Shown one piece after another: positions 1-9,521 of a DNA stretch of 57,812 nt (positions within the stretch are counted from its first letter, which is position 1; every line of letters begins with the position of its first letter). Source of the DNA: Sedimentitalea xiamensis (lineage in GTDB: Bacteria; Pseudomonadota; Alphaproteobacteria; Rhodobacterales; Rhodobacteraceae); assembly GCF_030164465.1 (NCBI RefSeq), contig NZ_JASNJE010000029.1:1-57812 (forward strand), given 5' to 3'. Below the pieces are notes generated by a model. That model did no database searches. It was not told the DNA's origin and worked only from the letters and a program-made list of their open reading frames with translations. The translations under genes and the position numbers were made by a program.

Positions 1-120
1 AACATCCCCAAATTGCTCCCTCAATCCTTTGAGGAAGCTTCTGAAACGAAATATCAGGGGGGTCACTTTTGGACGCCGATTACCCCAATACAGGGGTCAA
101 ATTTGCATGCCGGTTCACAG
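1..120 (-). mobile_element. End of an IS21-like insertion sequence (outer part lies beyond the window)
   Basis: Bases 1-120 are a perfect reverse complement of 57693-57812. Read outward, the element would begin with TG at 119 and carries two related blocks of the form GGGGTCA-N2-TTT, the kind of repeated terminal site IS21 elements use. An AGGGAG ribosome-binding site and an ATG at 5..3 (minus) sit exactly where an istA gene would start, but the gene itself is outside the window. The family call is inference from end structure; the repeat itself is certain. Confidence 0.6.
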
Positions 121-224
121 GAGAACGAGACTTCGGCCTCTAAAGCAGCGCGCCACCACGGCGCCACCACCACATTTGGAAATATGACGCACACACGCCA
201 AACTGTCTAAGCCCTTGTTTTCAG

Positions 225-300
225 TGGTGAGCCGTGCAGGATTCGAACCTGCGACCCACTGATTAAAAGTCAGTTGCTCTACCAACTGAGCTAACGGCCC
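225..300 (-). tRNA. tRNA-Lys (anticodon UUU)
   Basis: A complete 76-nt cloverleaf on the minus strand. The acceptor stem GGGCCGT pairs with ACGGCTC (one G-U pair), the anticodon arm CTGAC/GTCAG holds the loop TTTTAAT with anticodon TTT, the T-arm contains GGTTCGAATCC, and the 3' CCA is encoded. Its 3' end points at the insertion-sequence end about 105 bp away; that short gap shows no gene. Confidence 0.97.
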
Positions 301-520
301 ACACTTTCCAGGAACGATCACCCGATCCTGTGCCGCTCTCTAAGCCAATTGTTCCAGTGGGATCAACCGCCTAAATCGCGCAAAATCGCCCGGAACAAGA
401 TTTTCCTGCTCTGGAGCATAGGCGCCTAGGTAGAAAACCCCGGCTGCCGGGTCAAGCCCTCAAAACAGGATTCGCTGCGGCATACTGGATTCATTGAGAT
501 CGCGGGGATATATGCCGGGC

Positions 521-1354
521 ATGAACGATGGTTTGGACAGCGGCATAGCCTTCATGAAGATGCACGGGCTTGGCAACGACTTTGTCGTTCTGGATTCGCG
601 TGTGCGCCCCGTCGAGATGACCGAAGAGTTGGCGCGCGCCATTGCGCATCGCCATTTTGGCGTCGGTTTCGATCAGCTCGCCGTGATCTCGAACGGGCGC
701 GGCGATGCGCATCTAACGTTCTTCAATGCCGACGGCACGACATCCGCAGCCTGCGGCAACGCGACCCGCTGCATCGCCCGTTTCCTGATGGAGGAAACGG
801 GAAAATCGTCCCTGCATCTGACGACCGACAGGGGCGACCTGGCCGCGGTGGACGCCGGCGGCGGCCTGACCTCGGTGAACATGGGACCGCCACAGCTTGA
901 CTGGGCCGACATTCCCCTGGCCGAACCGATGGATACGCTGGAACTTCCGATCGAAGGCGCTCCGACGGCGACCGGAATGGGCAATCCGCATTGCACCTTC
1001 TTCGTCCCCGACGCCGATGCGATCCCTCTGACCGAATTCGGCGCGCGCTATGAACATCATCCGCTCTATCCCGAGCGCACCAATGTGCAGGTGGCGCAGA
1101 TCGTCGGCCCCGATCACATCCGGATGCGGGTCTGGGAACGCGGGGTCGGGATCACGCTGGCCTCCGGAACCTCTTCCTGCGCCACGGCCGTCGCTGCCGC
1201 CCGGCGCGGATTGACCGGGCGCAAGGTGCGCATCGATCTGGACGGCGGCACGCTGGAAATCGACTGGCGCGACGACGGCGTCTGGATCACCGGTCGGACG
1301 ATGCACGTGTTTTCCGGCAGGCTGACGCCGGACTTCCTGGACGGTCTGGCATGA
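521..1354 (+). CDS. dapF: Diaminopimelate epimerase
   Basis: Interconverts LL- and meso-diaminopimelate, the last shared step before lysine and peptidoglycan precursors. The family N-terminal block MKMHGLGNDF is present. The two catalytic cysteines are visible, in AACGNATR (about residue 78) and GTSSCATA (about residue 220). The Glu usual in the ERGxGET motif is replaced (ERGVGIT), as I recall for alphaproteobacterial members. Length is about 277 aa, normal for the family. The start is uncertain: ATGs at 512, 521 and 554 are all in frame, and relatives usually carry a short extension before MKMHG, so 521 is preferred. The stop overlaps the mtaB start by 4 bp, indicating translational coupling. 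Confidence 0.95.
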   Translation: MNDGLDSGIAFMKMHGLGNDFVVLDSRVRPVEMTEELARAIAHRHFGVGFDQLAVISNGRGDAHLTFFNADGTTSAACGNATRCIARFLMEETGKSSLHLTTDRGDLAAVDAGGGLTSVNMGPPQLDWADIPLAEPMDTLELPIEGAPTATGMGNPHCTFFVPDADAIPLTEFGARYEHHPLYPERTNVQVAQIVGPDHIRMRVWERGVGITLASGTSSCATAVAAARRGLTGRKVRIDLDGGTLEIDWRDDGVWITGRTMHVFSGRLTPDFLDGLA

Positions 1355-2601
1355 GCGCGCCGAAATTCGCCACGCTGGGCTGCCGGCTCAACGCCTATGA
1401 AACCGAGGCGATGAAGGACCTGACCGCCCGGGCCGGGCTGGAGAATGCCGTCATCGTGAACACCTGCGCCGTCACAGCCGAGGCGGTGCGCAAGGCGCGC
1501 CAGGAAATCCGCAAGCTGCGGCGCGAGAATCCTGCGGCGCGGATCATCGTCACCGGCTGCGCCGCCCAGACCGAACCGGACAGCTTTGCCGCCATGGAGG
1601 AGGTCGATGTCGTTATCGGAAACTCCGAGAAGATGCGGGCCACAACCTGGGCAGGTCTTGCGGGGGATTTCGGCACCGAACCGGTGCAGGTCGATGACAT
1701 CATGTCCGTTACCGAAACCGCCGGCCACCTGATCGACGGGTTCGGCACCCGCAGCCGGGCCTATGTGCAGGTCCAGAACGGCTGCGACCACCGCTGCACC
1801 TTCTGCATCATTCCCTATGGCCGGGGCAATTCGCGTTCGGTTCCCGCCGGCGTGGTGGTCGACCAGATCAAAAGGCTCGTGGACCGGGGTTACAACGAAG
1901 TGGTGCTGACCGGGGTGGACCTGACAAGCTGGGGCGCCGATCTGCCGTCGCAACCGCGCCTGGGCGACCTGGTGATGCGGATCCTGCGGCTGGTCCCCGA
2001 CCTGCCCCGCCTGCGCATCAGCAGCATCGACAGCATCGAGGTGGACGACAACCTGATGGCCGCGATCGCGACCGAGTCGCGCCTGATGCCGCATCTGCAC
2101 CTGTCGCTGCAACACGGGGACGACCTGATCCTGAAGCGCATGAAGCGCCGACACCTGCGCGACGACGCCATCCGGTTCGCCGAGACCGCCCGCGCCCTGC
2201 GGCCGGACATGACGTTCGGAGCGGACATCATTGCCGGGTTCCCGACCGAAACGGACGCGCATTTCGAGAATTCGTTGAAACTGGTGCGGGAATGCGACCT
2301 GACATGGCTGCACGTCTTCCCCTATTCGCGGCGCGACGGAACCCCGGCGGCGCGCATCCCCAACCAGGTGAACGGCAAGACCATCAAGTCCCGCGCCGCC
2401 CGGCTGCGCGCTGCAGGCGATGCGCAGGTGGCCCGCCATCTGGCCGACCAGATCGGACGGACGCATAGCGTCCTGATGGAAAGCCCCCGCATGGGCCGCA
2501 CCGAGCAGTTCACCGAAGTTCGGTTCGACGCTCCCCGGCCCGAGGGCGAGATCGTCACGGCGCGGATCACCGGCCAGACCGCGACGGCCCTGACGGCCTG
2601 A
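1351..2601 (+). CDS. mtaB: tRNA t6A37 methylthiotransferase MtaB
   Basis: Radical-SAM enzyme that adds a methylthio group to N6-threonylcarbamoyladenosine at position 37 of ANN-decoding tRNAs. The N-terminal MTTase domain has cluster cysteines in TLGCRLN, NTCAVT and TGCAAQ. The radical-SAM triad CDHRCTFC lies at about residues 145-152, and a TRAM-like region ends the 416-aa protein. The IIPYGRGNSRS stretch fits MtaB rather than MiaB or RimO. It starts on an ATG overlapping the dapF stop, so the two form one operon. It ends 11 bp from the convergent cyclase gene. Confidence 0.93.
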   Translation: MSAPKFATLGCRLNAYETEAMKDLTARAGLENAVIVNTCAVTAEAVRKARQEIRKLRRENPAARIIVTGCAAQTEPDSFAAMEEVDVVIGNSEKMRATTWAGLAGDFGTEPVQVDDIMSVTETAGHLIDGFGTRSRAYVQVQNGCDHRCTFCIIPYGRGNSRSVPAGVVVDQIKRLVDRGYNEVVLTGVDLTSWGADLPSQPRLGDLVMRILRLVPDLPRLRISSIDSIEVDDNLMAAIATESRLMPHLHLSLQHGDDLILKRMKRRHLRDDAIRFAETARALRPDMTFGADIIAGFPTETDAHFENSLKLVRECDLTWLHVFPYSRRDGTPAARIPNQVNGKTIKSRAARLRAAGDAQVARHLADQIGRTHSVLMESPRMGRTEQFTEVRFDAPRPEGEIVTARITGQTATALTA

Positions 2602-2612
2602 CCGGCCGCGCA

Positions 2613-4295
2613 TCAACCGGGCGCCATGCCCGCTTTCGCCAAGCCTTCGAAATACCGGCGCGTGCCCGGTGTATCCAGATAGCCCGACCGGGTCCGGATC
2701 TGGGCGATGGTTTCATCCGGCGACAGTTTCGAGACCGCTTCCAGCGCCGCTGCCGCTTCCTCCGTCCGGCCCAGGTAGCCACAGGCGGCGGCCTTGTGCC
2801 GCCATGCGGCGCTGTAGTCCGGATTCTGCCGCAGCGCCTCGTCGAGATACGGCAACGCCTGTTCGAACTGGCCCATCTGCAGAAACGCGAACCCGATCCC
2901 GCCCCGCGCCGCGTTGGCCAGGGCTTCGCCGCCGAAGCCGACATTGATGCGCGGCAGGTATTCGAGCGCCGTCTCCGGATCGCCCATGTAGAGAAACAGC
3001 CAGCCGCTCCAGAACAGCGTATGCGGATCGAACGGAAGATTCCGGATCAGCGCCCGGATATCGGCCCGCACGGCCTTGCGGTCTCCGGTGCGGATCAACC
3101 GTCCAAGCGCGAGCATGACCCTTGCCGGGGATTGCTCCGGTTCCAGACGGTCGACCTGTGCGGCCCAATGATCCATCTTGTCCAGATGCGCCTGGACGAA
3201 GTGGGACTGACCCATGGAAACCGCGCTCATCAGGATGACGAGCGCATAGGCATAGGCATATCCAAAACCGGGCTTCAGGCGGATCGCTTCGGCGAAACAG
3301 TCCAGGGTTTTGCGATGGGCTTCCCCGGATTGTCCGGCGAAGGCGAAACCATAGACCATCCACTGTTCGGCGGTGCGCAGCGAATCCGGCAGGGTTTCGA
3401 TCTTGCGGATCTCGGCGCCGATGACGCCCTGCATGATCCGGTTCGACAGGTCCGCCCCCGTCCTGTCCTGCCAGTCGAAGGCGTCCGCCAGATTTCCGCC
3501 GATCTTGAAAACCTCCAGCAGCCGCCCGTCCGGCCCCCATAAACGCGCTTCCAACCGCAAGACATCGGATCGCGCGCGCAGCACCGGCGCCACGATGTAT
3601 CGGTCGGGGTCATTGTCCTGGGAAATGGTCGCGTCCAGCCAGCGCGTCGAGTCCAGGTAGAACAGCAGGTCGCCGGTCAAGGCCGATGCCAGTTCCGTGA
3701 GTTCGGCCCGTGTATCCGCAGTTCTGACAGGCTGGATGATCAGCCGGGGAAAGCCCGGAATTGCCAGGGCCGCGTAAGCGCCTGCCACGTCGCCGCCGCG
3801 CGACCACAGCCTGACAGGTTTGGCGATGTTCTTGAGAACCCGCTCGCCCGCGTCGTCGAAGGACGGGCGCAGGGTTCCGTCTAGCAATCCGAAAACCGCG
3901 TCCGAGACCACCACCGCTCCGGGTTCGGCGATCTCCTGCAGGCGGTCGGCAATGTTCACGCCTTCGCCGAACACGTCCCCTTCCGTTTCGGCGACGTCGC
4001 CAAGATGCACACCGATCCGGATCTTCAGCCCGTCGTCGTTCTTCAGCCGGTCTTGAAGCTGCATCGCACATTGAACCGCATCGGAAACCGTGCGGAAGGT
4101 CACGATCCAGCCGTCGCCCATGTTCTTGACAACACGCCCTCTCCGGGCGGCAATGACGGGGTCCATGATTTCGCCGCGCAATCGCCGCAGCGTTCGCAGC
4201 GTCCCTTCCGCGTCTTCGTTCATCAAGCGGGTATACCCGGCGACATCCGCGGCCAGAACGGCGGTCAGACTCAGATTCACGGACAAATCGGGCAT
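2613..4295 (-). CDS. Class III adenylate/guanylate cyclase with TPR region
   Basis: 560-aa cytosolic protein. Residues about 10-175 form a class III nucleotide cyclase catalytic domain. Metal-binding aspartates are visible in AADVAGYT (D17) and NMGDGW (D61), and the substrate/transition-state segment GEGVNIADRLQ is intact, so it is probably active. The rest is an alpha-helical region with TPR-like repeats near the end (ALANAARGGIGFAFLQMGQ, then the PDYSAAWRHKAAA repeat). This cyclase-TPR architecture is common in rhizobia and Roseobacters, usually with unknown input. It lies downstream of petABC on the same strand but behind the petC terminator, so it is probably a separate unit. Adenylate rather than guanylate specificity is inferred. 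Confidence 0.85.
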   Translation of the reverse strand: MPDLSVNLSLTAVLAADVAGYTRLMNEDAEGTLRTLRRLRGEIMDPVIAARRGRVVKNMGDGWIVTFRTVSDAVQCAMQLQDRLKNDDGLKIRIGVHLGDVAETEGDVFGEGVNIADRLQEIAEPGAVVVSDAVFGLLDGTLRPSFDDAGERVLKNIAKPVRLWSRGGDVAGAYAALAIPGFPRLIIQPVRTADTRAELTELASALTGDLLFYLDSTRWLDATISQDNDPDRYIVAPVLRARSDVLRLEARLWGPDGRLLEVFKIGGNLADAFDWQDRTGADLSNRIMQGVIGAEIRKIETLPDSLRTAEQWMVYGFAFAGQSGEAHRKTLDCFAEAIRLKPGFGYAYAYALVILMSAVSMGQSHFVQAHLDKMDHWAAQVDRLEPEQSPARVMLALGRLIRTGDRKAVRADIRALIRNLPFDPHTLFWSGWLFLYMGDPETALEYLPRINVGFGGEALANAARGGIGFAFLQMGQFEQALPYLDEALRQNPDYSAAWRHKAAACGYLGRTEEAAAALEAVSKLSPDETIAQIRTRSGYLDTPGTRRYFEGLAKAGMAPG

Positions 4296-4478
4296 CAGAA
4301 AAACCGGTCTTCGAATACCGGTTCAGCCTAGCGATTGTCACGCCCGTTCGACAAGCCCGCCAGAAGGGCAAACGCCACCTCCAACCTCTTTGGACAAGGA
4401 TAGTTTCTGACCCCGGCAACCCTGTCGGGAAAATCGCCCGACGCCACATCTTAATCGTGTGGACCGGACCGCTGAACT

Positions 4479-4506
4479 GAAAACCCCCGCGCCATGGGCA
4501 CGGGGG
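4479..4506 (-). terminator. Rho-independent terminator of petABC
   Basis: On the minus strand a 10-bp stem CCCCCGTGCC / GGCGCGGGGG (one G-U pair) with loop CAT is followed by TTTTC, 25 bp after the petC stop. Confidence 0.8.
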
Positions 4507-4530
4507 CAAGATCACTTGTTGCGGAACGGA

Positions 4531-5325
4531 TCAGTCGGTCTTCTTGCCCTTGATCGGCGCCCAGATCCGCTTGTTCGTCAGGTAGAGCAGCACCGACAGG
4601 AAGGTCAGGAACAGAACCCCGACAAAACCGGCCTGCTTGCGCGCCATCAATTTCGGCTCGGCAGCCCACATGAGAAACGCCGACACGTCCTGCGCCATGT
4701 GGTGCACCGTGTTGGAATGACCGTCCGCGAACTCGACCTGCTCGTCGGACAGCGGCGGCCCCATCGACAGCCAGCCGCCGGGGAAGGCGGTGTTCTCATA
4801 GAGAATAACGCCCGCCTCTTCCTTTTCCTCGCCGGTGTAGCCCGTCAGGATCGACGCGATGTATTCGGCTCCGCCCATCCCCCTGAACATCTGGTTCAGA
4901 CCCAGGCCATAGGGTCCGTGGAACCCGGCGCGTGCCTTGGCCATCAGGCTCAGGTCCGGCGCGCCGAGCGAGTCGTTGGCCGGAAAGTGATCGACCGGCG
5001 TGGCGGGACGAAAATCGTCCAGTTCCGGGTCGAAAACCTCGAAATTATCCGCGGCATAGACACGGATCTGATCCTCCGGCATTTGCGGCCCGCCTTCGTC
5101 CGACAGGGTGCGGATCGGCACCTGTTTCAGGCCATGACAGGCGGCGCAGACTTCGGTGTATATCTGCAAGCCACGCTGCAACTGGTTCCGGTCAAAGGTG
5201 CCGAAGGGACCTTCGAACGAGAACGCAAAGTCCTCGATGTGCTGGTCGCCACCCCCCGCTGCCATGGCCCCGATCGGGGCCATGGCCAAGGCGAAGGCGG
5301 CACTGATTGCGAGTTTCTTCATCAT
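4531..5325 (-). CDS. petC: Cytochrome c1 of the bc1 complex
   Basis: Periplasm-facing, membrane-anchored c-type cytochrome that passes electrons from the Rieske protein to soluble or membrane cytochrome c. A Sec signal peptide covers about residues 1-22, the haem attachment site CAACH is at residues 60-64, and a single C-terminal membrane helix ([15 protein letters not shown]) precedes a basic tail. At 264 aa it is slightly shorter than some family members but looks complete. It is the last gene of petABC, 17 bp after petB, followed by a strong terminator. Confidence 0.96.
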   Translation of the reverse strand: MMKKLAISAAFALAMAPIGAMAAGGGDQHIEDFAFSFEGPFGTFDRNQLQRGLQIYTEVCAACHGLKQVPIRTLSDEGGPQMPEDQIRVYAADNFEVFDPELDDFRPATPVDHFPANDSLGAPDLSLMAKARAGFHGPYGLGLNQMFRGMGGAEYIASILTGYTGEEKEEAGVILYENTAFPGGWLSMGPPLSDEQVEFADGHSNTVHHMAQDVSAFLMWAAEPKLMARKQAGFVGVLFLTFLSVLLYLTNKRIWAPIKGKKTD

Positions 5326-5342
5326 CCGTCCCGATCCTTCTC

Positions 5343-6689
5343 TTACTCGGCGGGTGCCGTGGCGGCGTCAGAACCGGCCCCGGACTTCTTGCCATAATGC
5401 GCCTCGAAATCTTCCTCGATGGTCGCGGGCTGCGCAGTAGGCTTCTCGATGACGCCCAGAATGGGCAGAATCACCAGGAAATACCCGAACCAGTAGGCCG
5501 ATCCGATCAGGGCGAAGCTGGCATAGGGTTCTTCGGCGGGCATCGCGCCCAGCCACATCAGCGCGAAGAAATCGATCACCAGCAGCCAGAACCACCATTT
5601 GAACATCGGGCGATACCGACCGGACCGCACACTGGACGTATCCAGCCACGGCACGATCGCCATCACCGCGATCGAACCGAACATGGCCAGCACGCCGAAG
5701 AACTTGGCATCGACGATGCCGCCGGTCACGAAGCTGGCGAACTGGACAACCCAGACCTCGGAGGTGAAGGCGCGCAGGATCGCGTAGAACGGCAGGAAGT
5801 ACCATTCCGGAACGATATGCGCCGGCGTCACCAGCGGGTTGGCTTCGATATAGTTGTCCGGGTGCCCCAGGTAGTTCGGCATGAAGCCGACGACGGCCCA
5901 GAACACGGCCATGATGACCGCCAGTGCGAACAGGTCCTTGATCACGAAATAGGGCCAGAACGGAACCGTGTCCTTTTCCGCCTCAGCCTTGGACCCACGG
6001 CGCACTTCGACGCCCGTCGGGTTGTTGTTGCCGGTGGTATGGAAGGCCCAGATATGCACCGCAACCAGCCCGACGATGATGAAGGGCAGCAGGTAGTGCA
6101 GGCTGAAAAAGCGGTTCAGCGTGGGGTTGTCCACCGCCGGTCCGCCCAGCAGCCAGGTCTGGATCGGTTCGCCGATGAACGGGATCGCGCCAAAGAGACC
6201 GGTGATCACCGTCGCGCCCCAGAACGACATCTGCCCCCAGGGCAGAACGTAGCCCATGAAGCCGGTGCCCATCATCGCCAGGAAGATCAGCATCCCGATG
6301 ATCCAGGTGATCTCGCGCGGGGCCTTGTAGGAACCGTAATAGAGACCGCGGAAGATATGCGCGTAAACCGCGATAAAGAACAGCGACGCGCCGTTCGCAT
6401 GCAGGTAGCGCAGCATGTGACCGCCGTTGACGTTTCGCATGATGTGTTCGACCGACGCAAAGGCCATGTCCACATGCGGAGTATAGTGCATCACAAGAAC
6501 GATGCCGGTGACGATCTGCAACACCAGGCAGAAGGTCAGGACGATCCCCCAGATCCACATCCAGTTCAGGTTCTTGGGCGTGGGGATCATGATGGTGTCA
6601 TACATCAGACCGACGACGGGCAGGCGCTTGTGCAGCCACTTCTCGCCACCGGTCTTGGGTTCGTAATGATCGTGCGGAATACCGGACAT
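5343..6689 (-). CDS. petB: Cytochrome b of the bc1 complex
   Basis: Core quinol-oxidising membrane subunit, 448 aa with eight predicted helices. Haem-ligating histidines are in the helix containing [14 protein letters not shown] and its partner helix. The Qo-site PEWY motif is present ([18 protein letters not shown]), followed by the usual C-terminal helices. The start is an ATG at 6689, 11 bp after petA, in the standard petA-petB-petC order. A long open frame on the opposite strand is a composition artefact. Confidence 0.97.
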   Translation of the reverse strand: MSGIPHDHYEPKTGGEKWLHKRLPVVGLMYDTIMIPTPKNLNWMWIWGIVLTFCLVLQIVTGIVLVMHYTPHVDMAFASVEHIMRNVNGGHMLRYLHANGASLFFIAVYAHIFRGLYYGSYKAPREITWIIGMLIFLAMMGTGFMGYVLPWGQMSFWGATVITGLFGAIPFIGEPIQTWLLGGPAVDNPTLNRFFSLHYLLPFIIVGLVAVHIWAFHTTGNNNPTGVEVRRGSKAEAEKDTVPFWPYFVIKDLFALAVIMAVFWAVVGFMPNYLGHPDNYIEANPLVTPAHIVPEWYFLPFYAILRAFTSEVWVVQFASFVTGGIVDAKFFGVLAMFGSIAVMAIVPWLDTSSVRSGRYRPMFKWWFWLLVIDFFALMWLGAMPAEEPYASFALIGSAYWFGYFLVILPILGVIEKPTAQPATIEEDFEAHYGKKSGAGSDAATAPAE

Positions 6690-6700
6690 ATGCTGCTTCC

Positions 6701-7261
6701 TTATCCCAGTTGGATCGTTGTTTCGTCGATGAACTGCGCCACCGGGACCGGCAGGTTCTCGGGCGCCGGCCCTTTGCGGATCCGGCCTGCGGTATCATAG
6801 TGAGACCCGTGGCAGGGGCAGAACCAGCCATGGAAATCTCCGGCGCCGTCGCCAAGCGGCACACAGCCCAGATGCGTGCAGACGCCCATCATGACCAGCC
6901 ATTCGCCGGCTTCGTCCATCGTGCGGTTCTCGTCCGATGCATCGAGGCCCGGCTTGTTCGCATTGCGATCCTGCGGATCGGGCAGGTCTGCCACGTCGAC
7001 CGAGCGCGCCATCTCGATTTCTTCCTCGGTCCGGCGCCGGATGAACACCGGCTTGCCCAGGAATTTCACGCTGATCTGGGTGCCGACCTCAACGCCGCTG
7101 ACATCGACGCGGATCGACGACAGCGCCTGAACATCCGCGGAGGGGTTCATCTGATTGATTAACGGCCAGACGGCGGCCCCTGTAAGTACGGCTCCGGCGC
7201 CAGCGGTGGCGTAATAGAGGAAATCTCTCCGGCTGCCTTCGTGATCTTCTGCGTGCGACAC
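6701..7261 (-). CDS. petA: Rieske iron-sulfur subunit of the bc1 complex
   Basis: Carries the 2Fe-2S cluster that accepts the first quinol electron. The cluster motifs CTHLGC and CPCHGS are intact, and the flexible hinge follows the membrane helix. The N-terminus has a Tat-type anchor ([14 protein letters not shown]). An ATG at 7300 would add 13 residues unlike the family, so a GTG at 7261 is chosen: it has GGAG 10 bp upstream and gives the usual VSHAEDH start and 186 aa. The 221 bp upstream (7262-7482) contain no gene and must hold the pet promoter. Confidence 0.95.
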   Translation of the reverse strand: MSHAEDHEGSRRDFLYYATAGAGAVLTGAAVWPLINQMNPSADVQALSSIRVDVSGVEVGTQISVKFLGKPVFIRRRTEEEIEMARSVDVADLPDPQDRNANKPGLDASDENRTMDEAGEWLVMMGVCTHLGCVPLGDGAGDFHGWFCPCHGSHYDTAGRIRKGPAPENLPVPVAQFIDETTIQLG

Positions 7262-7482
7262 GAGGTTTCTCCAATCTCTTCGCCCCGGCGGGGCAGTCAT
7301 GCATCGAAGCCGTCACCTGTCACGACTTCTGTATGCGGGTCTTTATCGTCGCGCACTTAATTCGTCCACAGGTCATAGTCGCGCAGGTTGTCACATCTGC
7401 GCCCATCTGTCGCAAATGCGCCGCTTAAAACCAAGCTGCCGCACAACCAGATAAAAGGAAAATGCGATCTGTGACTTTCAGG

Positions 7483-8094
7483 TCATCCGGCGGGCGGCAG
7501 GGTGGCCATCATGCTGGGGCGCGATTCGAATTCCGAGAACCATGCGGCAAGCGTGTCGTTGCCCTGCCGCCAGTTGCGCAGCCCATGCCGGAAATCGATA
7601 TATGCCAAGGCGCAGGCGACCGATATCTGGCCCATGTCCAGAGGTCCGGTCAGGTGGCTGATCCAGCGGGCGTTCAGCACCGAAATCGCGCGGGCGATCT
7701 TGGCCCATTGCGCTTCGATCCATTCCGGCGACTGCTGTTCCGGGGGGCGCAACCGGGTCTCATAGGTCATCGACACCCCGCAATCCATGATTCCGTCCCC
7801 GGTCGCTTCCAGCGTCAAGACTTCCCAGCGCCGCGATCCCTGCGGATAAAGCGATCCCTGGAACAGTTCGTTCAGATAGGCGCAGATCACCCGGCTGTCG
7901 TAAAGCGTCGTGCCGTCGTCGCGCACCAGCGCCGGAATCTTGCCGAGCGGATTGCTCGCTACCAGCGTTTCGGACGGTTGAAAAGCGGTGGTGGCCACGG
8001 GTTCCAGCGCAACCTCGTCGGTTCTGCCCAATTCGTGCAGCAGAACATTGACCTTGCGCACGAAGGGAGAGGCCGGAGAAAAAAACAGTTTCAT
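7483..8094 (-). CDS. Glutathione S-transferase family protein
   Basis: 203-aa cytosolic protein with an N-terminal thioredoxin fold (MKLFFSPASPFVRKV; Ser rather than Cys at the usual active position), the cis-Pro loop NPLGKIPAL and a helical C-terminal domain. It resembles the bacterial YibF-like GSTs. The substrate is unknown. The start is an ATG at 8094 with AGGA upstream. It stands alone between petABC and the PaiB-like gene, all on the minus strand. Confidence 0.88.
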   Translation of the reverse strand: MKLFFSPASPFVRKVNVLLHELGRTDEVALEPVATTAFQPSETLVASNPLGKIPALVRDDGTTLYDSRVICAYLNELFQGSLYPQGSRRWEVLTLEATGDGIMDCGVSMTYETRLRPPEQQSPEWIEAQWAKIARAISVLNARWISHLTGPLDMGQISVACALAYIDFRHGLRNWRQGNDTLAAWFSEFESRPSMMATLPPAG

Positions 8095-8136
8095 GGCAAT
8101 ATCCTGAATTGAAATGACCCTATCTTATCAGGACAT

Positions 8137-8763
8137 TCACCCCTGTCCATCGGCCCCGCGCATCAATGCCGCCAACAGGCGCGTTTCCGCGCCGATCCCG
8201 TAGGCGTCCATGTAGTCCGCAGCCCGCAGCCTGACCGCGGCCGGTTTGTTCTGGTTCAGCTTCCAGGTTCCATCCACCGCCGTCACCGTCAGCCGGCAGG
8301 GCACGATCGTCCGCATCAACCGGTCAAGGACATCGGCGTCCATCTTTTTCGCGGTCCAGGGCGTTTTCGGCAGCAGGCGATCTTCGAAATACGCCGACTG
8401 CCGGTCCAGCAGCCCACGCAATTCGGTCTGTGGCCGCAGTTCCAGCACGCCGGTCAGATGCACCGCCACGTAATTCCAGGTCGGGACCTGGTCCGGCACC
8501 TCGTACCAGTCCGGCGAGACATAGCCGTCGGGTCCGGATACGGCGATCCGCGCCGCAAGCGGCGTTTTCAGCGCCCGGACAATCGGGTTGGACCGCACGA
8601 GGTGCAGGTTCGCCTGGCCGCCTTCTTCGTTCAGCAGGAACGGAACATGCGACAGCATCGGCGCGCCATCGCCCTGAACCGCGAGCACCCCAAAGGCCCG
8701 TTCCCGCGCAAAGGCCAGATTTTCCTGCGCCTGCGCCGTGTGAAAAACCGGGTTGGGGTGCAT
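8137..8763 (-). CDS. FMN-binding negative regulator, PaiB-like
   Basis: 208-aa protein of the PaiB family (flavin-reductase-like split barrel). Typical segments are the N-terminal MHPNPVFH, the central PTWNYVAVH motif and the C-terminal MxxIVPCRL block. Bacillus PaiB affects sporulation and protease genes, but the biochemical role of proteobacterial homologues is unclear. The start at 8763 has GGAGAG just upstream. A longer reading frame would run into the end of thiQ and is rejected. It begins 66 bp after thiQ, so it may share readthrough transcription. Confidence 0.85.
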   Translation of the reverse strand: MHPNPVFHTAQAQENLAFARERAFGVLAVQGDGAPMLSHVPFLLNEEGGQANLHLVRSNPIVRALKTPLAARIAVSGPDGYVSPDWYEVPDQVPTWNYVAVHLTGVLELRPQTELRGLLDRQSAYFEDRLLPKTPWTAKKMDADVLDRLMRTIVPCRLTVTAVDGTWKLNQNKPAAVRLRAADYMDAYGIGAETRLLAALMRGADGQG

Positions 8764-8828
8764 GGCGTCTCTCCTGTGGCTCCGGGAGCATTTGCAGAAC
8801 CCCGCCGGTAATTCAAGGGACCGCCAGG

Positions 8829-9521
8829 TCAGCCGAGATAGTCGCGCAACGCCGGCGGCGGATCGTCCAGAAGCGCCGCCGTGTCCCGCGGCGGACAAGC
8901 CACGCCCTCCGTCACCAGAACGACCTGATCGGCGATCCTGCGGGCATCGCCGGGATCATGGCTCACCATCAGCAAGGTCGCGCCGGTCTCGCGGACCAGA
9001 TCCTCCACCAGCCCCAGCATCTCGACCTTCAGCGCCGGGCCCAGCGCCGCAAAGGGTTCATCCAGCAGCAGCAGCGGCCGCCCCTGCACAAGCACCCGCG
9101 CCAGCGCTGCGCGGCTCTGCTGCCCGCCCGACAGGGCGGCGGGCTTGCGGGTCTCCATCCCGGCAAGCCCCACACGGGCGATCGCGGACGCGACCCGGTC
9201 CCGTTCCGCTTGGTTCAACCGAAGGTCGGGATGCAGCCCCAGGCCGACATTCTGGGCCACGGTGAGATGCGGAAACAGGTTGCCGTCCTGAAACAGCATC
9301 GCGACCGGCCGCTTTCCCGGATCCGCATGGCCGATGTCCTGCCCGTGCCACACGATCCGCCCCGCCCGGACCGGCAGAAAACCGGCGATGCCGCCGATCA
9401 GGGTCGACTTGCCTGCGCCCGACGGTCCGATCACGGCGACCTTCGCGCCCGTCGGCACGTCGAAATCCGCCTTCAGGTCGAAACCGCCGTTGTCGATCAC
9501 CACCGCCTCAAGCTTCAGCAT
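8829..9521 (-). CDS. thiQ: Thiamine ABC transporter ATP-binding protein
   Basis: 230-aa ATPase that powers thiamine/TPP uptake. It has Walker A GPSGAGKST, the signature LSGGQQSRAALARVL, and Walker B LLLLDEPFAAL followed by the H-loop SHDPGDA. It overlaps the end of thiP by 14 bp and is the third gene of a thiB-thiP-thiQ operon under a TPP riboswitch; that context fixes the substrate better than the ATPase sequence does. Confidence 0.93.
   Translation of the reverse strand: MLKLEAVVIDNGGFDLKADFDVPTGAKVAVIGPSGAGKSTLIGGIAGFLPVRAGRIVWHGQDIGHADPGKRPVAMLFQDGNLFPHLTVAQNVGLGLHPDLRLNQAERDRVASAIARVGLAGMETRKPAALSGGQQSRAALARVLVQGRPLLLLDEPFAALGPALKVEMLGLVEDLVRETGATLLMVSHDPGDARRIADQVVLVTEGVACPPRDTAALLDDPPPALRDYLG

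Noticed and set aside
521-1354. dapF as inactive because the usual ERGxGET Glu is replaced
   Set aside because: Both catalytic cysteines are present and, as I recall, alphaproteobacterial DapF proteins commonly vary at that site.
5307-6800. A 497-codon open frame antisense to petB
   Set aside because: Composition artefact; petB is certain from haem and PEWY motifs.
7262-7300. ATG start for petA at 7300
   Set aside because: Adds 13 residues unlike the family and has no ribosome-binding site; the GTG at 7261 has GGAG at the right distance.
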